Under the pieces are notes generated by a model, which was not told the DNA's origin, did no database searches, and worked only from the letters and a program-made list of their open reading frames with translations. This document shows, piece after piece, positions 17,677-25,222 of a DNA stretch of 47,380 nucleotides; within the stretch, counting starts at the first letter, position 1; each line of letters opens with the position of its first letter. This DNA is from a virus, in the IMG/VR virus record IMGVR_UViG_3300018083_000045, positions 1 through 47,380 of that record; one strand, given 5' to 3'. The position numbers were made by a program, and so were the translations under genes.

Positions 17677-19596
17677 CTATCTGTTGGTCAGGCTCGGATT
17701 ATAAAAGACCGTGAACGATTCGAGGTCCATTCTCTCACCGGCAGCAATCGTCTTGAACTCAACGGTGTGATCGGGACTGTCGACCCAGCAACCTTCCTGG
17801 TAGTGGTCGTCGGGGAGTTCCTCGAGCGGCCGGGCCTCCAGATCCTCGTACGCTTTCCGGCCTTTGTCGTACACCCGCACCCGCAGGATCCCGGTGCCCT
17901 TGGCCGTGGCCTCGATCGTCTGCACCCCCATGTCGACGGCATTGGCTTGCTGCCGCCGCTTGAAGACCTCGCCGCTTTCGTAGATGGACTCGAAGGCGAT
18001 GCCGTTGTCGTTGCCGACCGTGTCCCGATCCTGGACGAGGATCTTCTCGGCGCTGTCGGGCCCCAGCCAGAGTTTCGATTGCTGGGTGACAAAGCCCCGG
18101 ATCATGGCGAGCGAGGAGACGTTCCCCATGCCGATTGTGTGCAGCGAGAAGTCGACCTCGGAGGCACCGCGCCCCCGCGCGTACGACCAAGCCAATAGAT
18201 GGGTATTGTCTGACGCACCGTCTAGCGGAGCCGCGACATAGACAATCTGTTCGACCGTGTCGTCCACAATCCGCAGCGTATACAGGGCCACGCTCCAGTT
18301 GATCCGCTTCCACTCCGGATCGTTCATGTAGGAGACGGGGACCGGCTTATAGGCTCCCTCGAAGTCCCAGAGACCGGCCTCGTTGGCCACCCAGGCCAAA
18401 TCGCCTGAGGTCGAGCCCTGTACACCGTGGATCGCCGCCGTCCCCAGAGCCTGGGAGACGCTGTAGGGGTTGGCCCAGGTCACCGGGTCGTCGTCGTTGT
18501 CGACCACCCCGTAGGTCCACTTGGGGCCCATCAGGTAGTTCACGCCGCGCAGTTGGATCCCGGTGATCATCTGGCGCTGGCCGGGAAGCTGGATGATGTG
18601 ATTCGAGGTGGTCATTGTCTCGAAGTCGAACTGGTCGGAGAAGTAGGTGAGGACGCCCGTGAACAGGGCCATCCGGCTGCCGAGCATGACCACGGTGTAA
18701 GCTCTGGGGGGCGTGTCCCCGCCTCCATTTGTCAGGTAGTTGAAGTGATCGGTCAGGATCGTCCCGGTCACCAGATCCTCGTCAGTGATCGAGATGTCCA
18801 TCTGGACCGTGTAAGGGGAGCCGCCGGGGACGGCCACTTCGGTATCGGGAACGATGTAATAGGCGTCCGGGGTCTCGACCGAGGTCATGACGGCACTGAC
18901 AAAAGCCGCATCACTCGGCCAAGTCGTATTGATCGTCAGCCGGATCATCCGGTCGGCGACGATAGTGAACGAGATGGGCGAGAAGATCGCGGCCAGATAG
19001 GGTGAGGGCTTGCCCTGGAACCCCGAGCGGCTGGTGACGATGTAGGCCAGCTTGTGCAGACCAGCCGTGCAAAGGCCGGCCCCGGCGTCGATCGCGGTGG
19101 GGATCGCCGACATCGGCCCCATAAAAGCTACATCGACCGGCGTGCCGGTGACGAGCGGATGGATCACCCGGAGCTCGGTGGCCGCGTTCATGTTGGTCGT
19201 GTAGAGCGCCGCATAGACCCGCGTGGCGGCGTCGACGACGGTCGCCCCGTAGGCCCCGGGAATCACCTCGGCGGTAGCCTCGTCGCCCACGATCAGGTCG
19301 CGGAGCCGCAGGGCCCCGTTCTCGAAGGTGACGATCCGGTTGATCTGCCCGCCCACCAGTTCGTCGTAGGAGATCCACTGGTAGAGGGCGGTCATCTTGC
19401 CGGTGGCGTCGTCGCCGGCCGTGAACCCGTCGCGCCCGATCACCCGGCCCCCGTCGAAGCGCACGTTCTCGGCCCGCGCGGCGCGGTTGGTCAGATAGGT
19501 GTTCTGAGCGCGCGAGCCATTGGGTTCGGTCCGGACCCGCGTCCACGCGCCCCGCAGATCCGCCACCGGGCGTTGCTTGAGTTCGGCGAGGCTCAT
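17677..19596 (-). CDS. putative tail nozzle / stabilisation protein, 639 aa
   Basis: ATG 19596 overlaps the upstream stop by one base (TAATG). The protein is built of beta strands with propeller-like repeats: MTALYQWISYDELVGGQINR, RVYAALYTTNMNAATELRVI, LTYFSDQFDFETMTTSNHII, SGDLAWVANEAGLWDFEG. Segments such as GIQLRGVNYLMGPKWTYGV are typical of tail-nozzle or portal-plug proteins of podoviruses. No enzymatic motif. In short-tailed phages such a protein caps the portal and carries the fibres. The position, after a head-tail adaptor candidate and before the adhesins, agrees. Confidence 0.65.
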   Translation of the reverse strand: MSLAELKQRPVADLRGAWTRVRTEPNGSRAQNTYLTNRAARAENVRFDGGRVIGRDGFTAGDDATGKMTALYQWISYDELVGGQINRIVTFENGALRLRDLIVGDEATAEVIPGAYGATVVDAATRVYAALYTTNMNAATELRVIHPLVTGTPVDVAFMGPMSAIPTAIDAGAGLCTAGLHKLAYIVTSRSGFQGKPSPYLAAIFSPISFTIVADRMIRLTINTTWPSDAAFVSAVMTSVETPDAYYIVPDTEVAVPGGSPYTVQMDISITDEDLVTGTILTDHFNYLTNGGGDTPPRAYTVVMLGSRMALFTGVLTYFSDQFDFETMTTSNHIIQLPGQRQMITGIQLRGVNYLMGPKWTYGVVDNDDDPVTWANPYSVSQALGTAAIHGVQGSTSGDLAWVANEAGLWDFEGAYKPVPVSYMNDPEWKRINWSVALYTLRIVDDTVEQIVYVAAPLDGASDNTHLLAWSYARGRGASEVDFSLHTIGMGNVSSLAMIRGFVTQQSKLWLGPDSAEKILVQDRDTVGNDNGIAFESIYESGEVFKRRQQANAVDMGVQTIEATAKGTGILRVRVYDKGRKAYEDLEARPLEELPDDHYQEGCWVDSPDHTVEFKTIAAGERMDLESFTVFYNPSLTNR

Positions 19597-20015
19597 TAAG
19601 CGTCAAAGAGGTAAGAGATGACGTAGTCGATCGAGGTGCCGCCCGCGGCGGTGCCGCCGGTCTTGACGACTTTCAGGTTGGTGCCACGCGCCAGGGGCAG
19701 CCAGAACGCCGCCGACTTAGTGTTGGTGCCGAGCGTCTCGGTGTGAACGACGGCATCGCCCATCTGGGCCGCCACAATCGTTACCAGATCAGTGGGCGTC
19801 GACTCGGTGGTCTGGAGCCGCATGTCGGTCAAGGTGGTGAAGGTTCCGTTCATCTTGAACCGGAAGCCGAGCAGTTGAACAATGCGAGACTCCAGGCCGG
19901 GCACAACAACGATCCCGGCGTTCAGGTCGGCCAGAAGCAGTTGCCCCTGCATCGATTGCGGCGTGCGGGCCTTCTTGAGGAAAGTGCCCTGAATATTCTC
20001 GGTTTGAAAGCTCAT
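19596..20015 (-). CDS. virion protein of unknown role, 139 aa
   Basis: ATG 20015, AAGGAGAAGC upstream. All-beta appearance (GIVVVPGLESRIVQLLGFRF, TNLKVVKTGGTAAGGTSIDY). Small beta proteins of this size next to adaptor genes are often head decoration or tail-completion proteins, but there is no specific match. Stop and start overlap with the nozzle-like gene suggests coupled translation. Confidence 0.65.
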   Translation of the reverse strand: MSFQTENIQGTFLKKARTPQSMQGQLLLADLNAGIVVVPGLESRIVQLLGFRFKMNGTFTTLTDMRLQTTESTPTDLVTIVAAQMGDAVVHTETLGTNTKSAAFWLPLARGTNLKVVKTGGTAAGGTSIDYVISYLFDA

Positions 20016-20039
20016 GGTGATAGCTTCTCCTTGCGGAAT

Positions 20040-20738
20040 TTACGGACCAAAAGTGGGGAAGTGGCCGCGCTGGCGGCGGCGGTTCGAGCCGACCGCGTAG
20101 GCGGCGGGCTGGATGCGGCGCTCCTGCTGCATCCGCAAGCTGGGTTGAATCAGGGCTTGCATGTGATTGGGAAACACGTACACCTCGTCGCGGCACCGCT
20201 TCGCGATGTCGTTCACGCCTTTGGTGGGGCCGATCAGCGAGACGGCTAGCTTGGAAACCACCGTCAGACAGTTGTCGATCCCGAGCGACCCGGTGTCCGG
20301 AGCGTCCCCCGAATGCAGGTACGTGATGCGGAGTTGCACGTCGGAGGTGGCCGCGTTGAACTGGAACGTCGACGAGCGCCAACTGTAGTAAATCAGCCGG
20401 CCGCTGGGAGTCCAGGGGATCGGCAGGATCTCGGTGTACTCCACGGGGAAGTACGACATATCCGGGGAACCATCCGGGCGCTCCTCCAGCCGGATGAGCG
20501 AACCGAAATTGGCAATACCCGCGGCGGCCGGCAGGAGGGTCAGCGTACCAGCCGGGAGCGTGTAGAGGGTCTGGAGCTCAACCTGCGAGTCCTGGCACTT
20601 CACCATCTCTTCGATAAGCTCGCGCCACCCCATCCCCACCGCCAGGGCTAGCTCCGGCATGGTAAACCGGCGCTTGGGAATATCTCCGAGGAGAAAAGCG
20701 GCCTCGTTGATTGCCTGTTCTACGGTGGGGATGGCCAT
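20040..20738 (-). CDS. putative head-tail adaptor, 232 aa
   Basis: ATG 20738 with GAGAGGCAGG upstream. Helical N-terminus (VEQAINEAAFLLGDIPKRRF, LALAVGMGWRELIEEMVKCQ), then a beta insertion rich in Leu/Pro (LYTLPAGTLTLLPAAAGIAN), then a helical C-terminus ending in an Arg-rich tail. This helix-sandwich-helix plan and the position between capsid and nozzle genes fit the adaptor proteins that extend the portal in podoviruses (gp4/gp11 type). The call rests mainly on gene order. Confidence 0.55.
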   Translation of the reverse strand: MAIPTVEQAINEAAFLLGDIPKRRFTMPELALAVGMGWRELIEEMVKCQDSQVELQTLYTLPAGTLTLLPAAAGIANFGSLIRLEERPDGSPDMSYFPVEYTEILPIPWTPSGRLIYYSWRSSTFQFNAATSDVQLRITYLHSGDAPDTGSLGIDNCLTVVSKLAVSLIGPTKGVNDIAKRCRDEVYVFPNHMQALIQPSLRMQQERRIQPAAYAVGSNRRRQRGHFPTFGP

Positions 20739-20754
20739 GACGTTACCTGCCTCT

Positions 20755-21396
20755 CTAGCTCGGCTTCGGAGCCGCCGGGACTGGTGCGGCCTTGGGTAGA
20801 AGGCCCTGTGTCGCTCGGATCTGATTGTACCGTTCGAGATTGCAGATCTCGCGGCACTGGCCGCAGATGGCGGCGGTCATCGACATGGGTGTGTCGCAGT
20901 AAGGGCAGCGCACCTTACCGAGGGCGGCTTTGGCATCGAAATCCTGCCAGGGCTCTCCGGTGACGTTCATCAGCTTGCCCATAAACAAGTGCAATTTGGT
21001 TATGTTGCGCCATTCGCCCTGCGCGGCGAGGAGCCGGGCCTCCCTCACTTTCGAGGCGGCAAACTGCATCTGTTTCTCGTGGGCCTCCTGCGTCTCCGGC
21101 AAAGCCTTAACCTGTTCGAGCGTAGGGTTGTCGATCGAGCACACCCAGATGCCGGGCAGGCCCATGTCATCCGGCATGTTCTTGGCGTTGCGCCACTGGT
21201 TCACCAGATCGTCGGCGGTCTGGTGGGCAGGAATCCCTATCGTTTGATGAACGCCTTTGCCCATGTAGACCAAGGTGTTGAATTCCACCACCTTGAGCAG
21301 GAACGGGTCTTCGATCGACCCGGGCTCGAGGATGAAGACGTTGGAGTCGGTGGAGGTTGGCGGTATATGCAGGGCGCGGTAGGCGTTTTCCTGCAT
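20755..21396 (-). CDS. protein with C-terminal zinc ribbon, 213 aa
   Basis: I start at ATG 21396, 22 nt below the upstream stop. The upstream extension to 21528 is Arg/Ser-rich shadow. An alpha/beta domain (about 1-140; FILEPGSIEDPFLLKVVEFN, ALPETQEAHEKQMQFAASKV) is followed by CPYCDTPMSMTAAICGQCRE (about 169-188), a four-cysteine zinc knuckle, and a Pro/Ala tail. The role is unknown. It follows the 197-residue gene downstream of the capsid gene. The portal has a similar knuckle, so a metal-dependent virion contact is possible. Confidence 0.7.
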   Translation of the reverse strand: MQENAYRALHIPPTSTDSNVFILEPGSIEDPFLLKVVEFNTLVYMGKGVHQTIGIPAHQTADDLVNQWRNAKNMPDDMGLPGIWVCSIDNPTLEQVKALPETQEAHEKQMQFAASKVREARLLAAQGEWRNITKLHLFMGKLMNVTGEPWQDFDAKAALGKVRCPYCDTPMSMTAAICGQCREICNLERYNQIRATQGLLPKAAPVPAAPKPS

Positions 21397-21418
21397 CGGC
21401 CAGATCGAAATAATTGTC

Positions 21419-22012
21419 CTACTCAATGGCTTGCTCCTGGTTCTCTCTGAATTCCTTTGACGGCAGCGACACGTAATCCTTGGCGCCGGGAAGGTGATCG
21501 AAGGCGAAGAACTCGTCGGCGATCGCATCTTCGACCGGGCCGCGCTCGGCGCGCTTCTTCTCCTCTAACCGGACGAGCAGATCCTGCTCGTGCTCTTCGA
21601 GTGTCATCCCCAGATGGATCCGGAGATGGAAGATCAGCGTCTCGGTGATTTTGCGGCAGGGCTCTTCGCCTTCGGGCATCGGAGAGCCGACCATGTGATA
21701 CTCCCCACGGGCCGGGTAAGGCCATGTCTCGCCGAAGATGGCAAGCCATTCGCCGCGCCGCATATGAGACCACTTAGCCACGGCCCAGCGGTTGCCCACG
21801 ATGTCAGCCACGGTGAAGCGCTCGTAGCGGCTCTCGACCATCCAGAGCGGGCCCCCGGGAGTGAGGATCTGGCGGGGGACCAAGTGGCCCTTGTGCTCAA
21901 AGCCCCAGAGCTCGGAGGTCATGGCCCACTTGTAGTTGTTCTCGCCGAAATCGTTCCTGCCGAACTCGGCGGCGAGACGCCCGTTGAGCTCGGCCAGTAG
22001 CTTCTGTTCCAT
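21419..22012 (-). CDS. head-region protein of unknown function, 197 aa
   Basis: ATG 22012 lies about 50 nt below the major capsid gene, after a hairpin, with no clear ribosome-binding site. The protein is mixed alpha/beta, Trp-rich (YKWAMTSELWGFEHKGHLVP, GNRWAVAKWSHMRRGEWLAI, GETWPYPARGEYHM) with a charged helical C-terminus (EKKRAERGPVEDAIADEFFA). I do not recognise a family. Position suggests a head-completion or minor virion protein. Confidence 0.65.
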   Translation of the reverse strand: MEQKLLAELNGRLAAEFGRNDFGENNYKWAMTSELWGFEHKGHLVPRQILTPGGPLWMVESRYERFTVADIVGNRWAVAKWSHMRRGEWLAIFGETWPYPARGEYHMVGSPMPEGEEPCRKITETLIFHLRIHLGMTLEEHEQDLLVRLEEKKRAERGPVEDAIADEFFAFDHLPGAKDYVSLPSKEFRENQEQAIE

Positions 22013-22022
22013 ATAGGTAAAG

Positions 22023-22053
22023 CGGGGCCGGCTGGCATATGCGGCCCGCCCCG
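22023..22053 (-). terminator. hairpin after the major capsid gene, possible weak terminator
   Basis: Read on the minus strand, CGGGGCGGGCC, a loop of about 10 nt, then GCCGGCCCCG and CTTT. The stem is about 10 bp with one mismatch and starts 8 nt after the capsid stop. The U-tract is short, so partial termination or 3'-end protection of an abundant capsid mRNA is likelier than a full stop. Confidence 0.5.
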
Positions 22054-22060
22054 TACGCTA

Positions 22061-23317
22061 CTAGTACGTGGGTTGCGCGAGGTTATAAATTACCCCCGCA
22101 TTCCCAAAATTTTGACACAAATAGTCCCTGAGGACGTAGAGGGCGAACCACGCGGTGGCGGCCGGTGATCCGTCTGCGGCGTACAAAGGAAACAACTTGT
22201 TCCCGTTCATCTCAAACCAGCCGACCGGGTCAATCTCGGCGATCGACCAGTCCTGCGGAGTGATGTAGTCGATGCGATTGGTGGCCTGGTGCGGGTCGAC
22301 CGTTGCCGGAATCCCGGCAAACATAAACTTCATATCGACCTTGGGCATGATGTCGGCATTAACCTTGCCGGAGGTGAGTTCGAAGTGGGCAATGTCCATG
22401 ACATTCTGCCTGATATTGGCCTGCTGCTTCTGGTTCACGATGGCCATCATCCCGGCAGGCGTGCCTTGGTCGATTTTGCGCCGCTCGATGATCTGATGGG
22501 CGATCTGCATGCCCATTTGCACCGTGGGCACATTGCCGCCGCCGTCGCGCACATTGACCAAAATCTCCGGCTCGTTGGCGCGGTTTACACCGTGCGTGGA
22601 TCCGCTCGTGGCGATGTTGTTGTGATAGAGGAGCCCTTTGAGACCCGCCGGAGTGGATCCGGAAGTGCCTTCGAAGACGATCTTATCTCCGGTGGCCGCA
22701 CCCGCGATCGTGACGGCGAAGGTCAACGAGCGGGTCGAGTAGTTGATGGATGAGAGTTTGAACGGGCCGCCGACCTTGGGAGTCACCAGAGTTGAATCGT
22801 AGACGTGATACCACTCGCCGCGCCGGAAACCCTGGACGCCGTTGACGGTGTCCATCACATACACGGTTTTCGAGGCAACGGTCGACTGGGTGAGCGAGGT
22901 GCCGAGGACCGCCGTGCCGTCGCCCATGTGCCAAGCCCTGTCGATGAAATCGGCGAAGTCAGGGATCATGGTCTTCAGCAACTTTTTGAAGCCCTGAAGC
23001 CGCGACTGCTCGGCCGCCGCGGTGGCGCGGCTGGCAAGTTGGGTGATCTGGCCTCTGAAGCTGAACGGGAAGTAGGTGGTGATCATCACGCCGCCTTCCT
23101 GTGCGCTCCCAAGTCCCAGGCCGCCGCCGTCCGGGTTGTAGGTGCCGACCCGGCCACCATTCGTAGTTAGGTAAGTCGCGCGGAAATCGCGCTCCGAGAC
23201 CTTCTCAACATCGGCTTTCGAGTTGATGAGATTGACAACCGTATCGAAGCGCCCGAACCAGTCAGGCAGCTTGGGCGCAACTTTTTCCATTTGCGCGAAA
23301 ACGAGATCTGTGGCCAC
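22061..23317 (-). CDS. major capsid protein, 418 aa
   Basis: GTG 23317 with AAGGGAG about 7 nt upstream. The sequence has the pattern of HK97-fold capsid proteins of podovirus type: an N-terminal helix region (DWFGRFDTVVNLINSKADVE), an E-loop-like Gly-rich stretch (GTYNPDGGGLGLGSAQEGG), the spine helix region (ATAAAEQSRLQGFKKLLKTM), and a C-terminal A-domain with GWFEMNGNKLFPLYAADGSP and LYVLRDYLCQNFGNAGVI. It directly follows the scaffold gene, the usual order. A hairpin follows its stop. Confidence 0.88.
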   Translation of the reverse strand: MATDLVFAQMEKVAPKLPDWFGRFDTVVNLINSKADVEKVSERDFRATYLTTNGGRVGTYNPDGGGLGLGSAQEGGVMITTYFPFSFRGQITQLASRATAAAEQSRLQGFKKLLKTMIPDFADFIDRAWHMGDGTAVLGTSLTQSTVASKTVYVMDTVNGVQGFRRGEWYHVYDSTLVTPKVGGPFKLSSINYSTRSLTFAVTIAGAATGDKIVFEGTSGSTPAGLKGLLYHNNIATSGSTHGVNRANEPEILVNVRDGGGNVPTVQMGMQIAHQIIERRKIDQGTPAGMMAIVNQKQQANIRQNVMDIAHFELTSGKVNADIMPKVDMKFMFAGIPATVDPHQATNRIDYITPQDWSIAEIDPVGWFEMNGNKLFPLYAADGSPAATAWFALYVLRDYLCQNFGNAGVIYNLAQPTY

Positions 23318-23368
23318 GATTTTCTCCCTTTTGAGTCAGAAAAAAGGCCACGCGGGACGCGCGAGCGT

Positions 23369-24784
23369 CTAACTGAAAACGGCGTCGAATTCTTGAGACC
23401 AGGATTTGGAATCGAACTTACCGCCGCCCGGAGTAGGCGCTGACGCACCGTTGGGAGCTATGCCCCCGGCGGGTGTTCCACGTAGCGATTGCGTACCTTT
23501 TAGCCTCTCGTGAGTCTTGTCGCTTTTCGCCTTGATGGCGGTAGCAGACTCGGACAGAATTGCTGGAGCCTTCTCGCGAAGCACTTGCTCTGCCCTGGAG
23601 GTATATAGCTGAATGAGACGCGCTCGCCAACCATCCCGGATGCTTTCGTTCCCGGCAATTGCGGCTTGCTTGTAAAAACGCTCCCGTTCGCCAGCAAAGC
23701 GCTGGTCGGTCAGGAAGACGTGCTTGAGTTCCTCGCGAAGCCGTATTTCCACGTTCTTGCGAGTTTCAGGAAAATTCTTGAGAGAGGTGAGGACCGGCTT
23801 GATGGCAGCGGCGATCGCGCCAGAGATATTAGTCTCGATGGCGGCCTTGGTGCCGTTGTTCCAGTAGTCCCACTCGGCCTTGGCCTGGGCGGCCTCTTGC
23901 TGTTCGATCGTTTGCTCGCGCCGCTCGATCTGCTGGACCCGTTCGGAGAGCGGATCGGGGGCCGGCTGCTTGGTCAGTTCGGCGCGCTTGCGATAGTTCC
24001 CGGTCAGCGCCTGATCGGCGCGCTGCACCGAAGCCAGGAGCTCGCGCCCCGCCTCGGTGTCGAGCCCGGCCGCCACGGCCTTCTTGTAGAGGTTGTCGAA
24101 GGTGTGCGCGTTGATCCGCTGCTCTAGCCCCTGGATCACTTCGGGCGCGGCGGTCGACGCGGCATGGAGCAGCGCGTCGGCCATCGTCTCGTGCGGGTTG
24201 TAGGCGGTGTGCCCGCCCTCGTATGCCTTCCTGGCGGTCTTGAATAAGTAGCTGAAGGCGCGGGCCTGCTCGGCGGGATCCGCGCTCATCGTGTCGAAAT
24301 CGATCGAGTCGAGGAGCGTCTTGTCGCTGGCGAGCGACTTGATGGTGTCCGGAGTGACGGGCCCATCGAGCCCAAGCTCCTTGGACAAGGTGCGCGCGGC
24401 CTGATACCCGGCGAAGACTTCCTTACCGCGGGCTTCGGGGTACCGGATCCACTTCTTGCCGCGCTGCTCGTACTCCTCGCCCTCGCGATCCTCTTCGGCG
24501 ACCGGCGGCGGTGCGGCTTCTACGGCAGGCTTCTCGGCAGGAGGGGCGGCTTCTTCAGAAGCGGGCTCGTCATCGGCGGGCTCGTTTTCAAAATCGATCG
24601 GCGACGACGGCTGGACGGTCGAATCCTGTGGGTTCGTCTCGCTCGCGGGGCTGGTCGTCTCGGTCGAAGAGCTTTCCGTCTCGCCCGTAGCGTCGGCGAA
24701 CAACGTGTCGATTTCAGCGCTGATCGTTGTAGCGGCTGGACTCGCAGCGGCTCCAACAGAACCCGGTTCTTCCATTGCTGACAT
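23369..24784 (-). CDS. capsid scaffolding protein, 471 aa
   Basis: ATG 24784 (a second ATG lies three codons later; neither has a strong ribosome-binding site). The first 100 residues are acidic and disordered (Glu/Ser/Pro/Ala). The middle is helical, with coiled coil at about 280-320 (RVQQIERREQTIEQQEAAQA). The basic C-terminus ends FDSKSWSQEFDAVFS, typical of the capsid-binding tail of scaffolds. Its place immediately before the major capsid gene agrees. No protease domain is seen. Confidence 0.8.
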   Translation of the reverse strand: MSAMEEPGSVGAAASPAATTISAEIDTLFADATGETESSSTETTSPASETNPQDSTVQPSSPIDFENEPADDEPASEEAAPPAEKPAVEAAPPPVAEEDREGEEYEQRGKKWIRYPEARGKEVFAGYQAARTLSKELGLDGPVTPDTIKSLASDKTLLDSIDFDTMSADPAEQARAFSYLFKTARKAYEGGHTAYNPHETMADALLHAASTAAPEVIQGLEQRINAHTFDNLYKKAVAAGLDTEAGRELLASVQRADQALTGNYRKRAELTKQPAPDPLSERVQQIERREQTIEQQEAAQAKAEWDYWNNGTKAAIETNISGAIAAAIKPVLTSLKNFPETRKNVEIRLREELKHVFLTDQRFAGERERFYKQAAIAGNESIRDGWRARLIQLYTSRAEQVLREKAPAILSESATAIKAKSDKTHERLKGTQSLRGTPAGGIAPNGASAPTPGGGKFDSKSWSQEFDAVFS

Positions 24785-24798
24785 TTATAACACGGCTG

Positions 24799-25212
24799 TT
24801 ATGGTTCAACAAACGGGATCGTGTTGCCGTCCGTGTCGTAGCTCCACCGCGCCGGGCCGTCAGGCCGGATGTCCAGGTGCAGGAACGTGGACGAGACGCC
24901 GATCCCGCCATTGAGGAATGCATTCACCTTTTCCGCCGCCGCATAAAGTTTTTTTACGGGCAGATGGGCGACGTGGATGTCGGCTGCCATCCCTTGCGGA
25001 TGTTGGCTCGCCGGAGCGCCGCCGCACTCTTCGTTGTGGCCAGGGCAGCGATAGCCGCTGGTGATCACGATCGGCTTGCCGATCAGGTCGCGCAATTCCT
25101 GCAGGGCGTAGATGAGGGCAGTGTCGGTCTCATTCGAGCCGCACCCGCACTGGCAGGCGAACTCCTCGAAGACAAAATTCTTGGTGATGGGCGTGGTCAC
25201 TGGGGTTTCCAT
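24799..25212 (-). CDS. M15-type peptidase, endolysin candidate, 137 aa
   Basis: ATG 25212 with a very strong ribosome-binding site, AAGGAGAGG. The zinc ligands of the M15 D-Ala-D-Ala carboxypeptidase / L-Ala-D-Glu endopeptidase family are present: H71 and D78 in SQHPQGMAADIH, and H112 in FLHLDIRP. The order NFVFEEFAC, YALQELRDLIGKPIVITSGY, R-C-P-G-H-N is the Peptidase_M15_3 pattern. There is no signal peptide and no wall-binding domain. It sits between portal and scaffold genes, so it may be the lysis enzyme placed within the virion operon or a virion-borne peptidoglycan hydrolase. Confidence 0.88.
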   Translation of the reverse strand: METPVTTPITKNFVFEEFACQCGCGSNETDTALIYALQELRDLIGKPIVITSGYRCPGHNEECGGAPASQHPQGMAADIHVAHLPVKKLYAAAEKVNAFLNGGIGVSSTFLHLDIRPDGPARWSYDTDGNTIPFVEP

Positions 25213-25222
25213 AATCCTCTCC

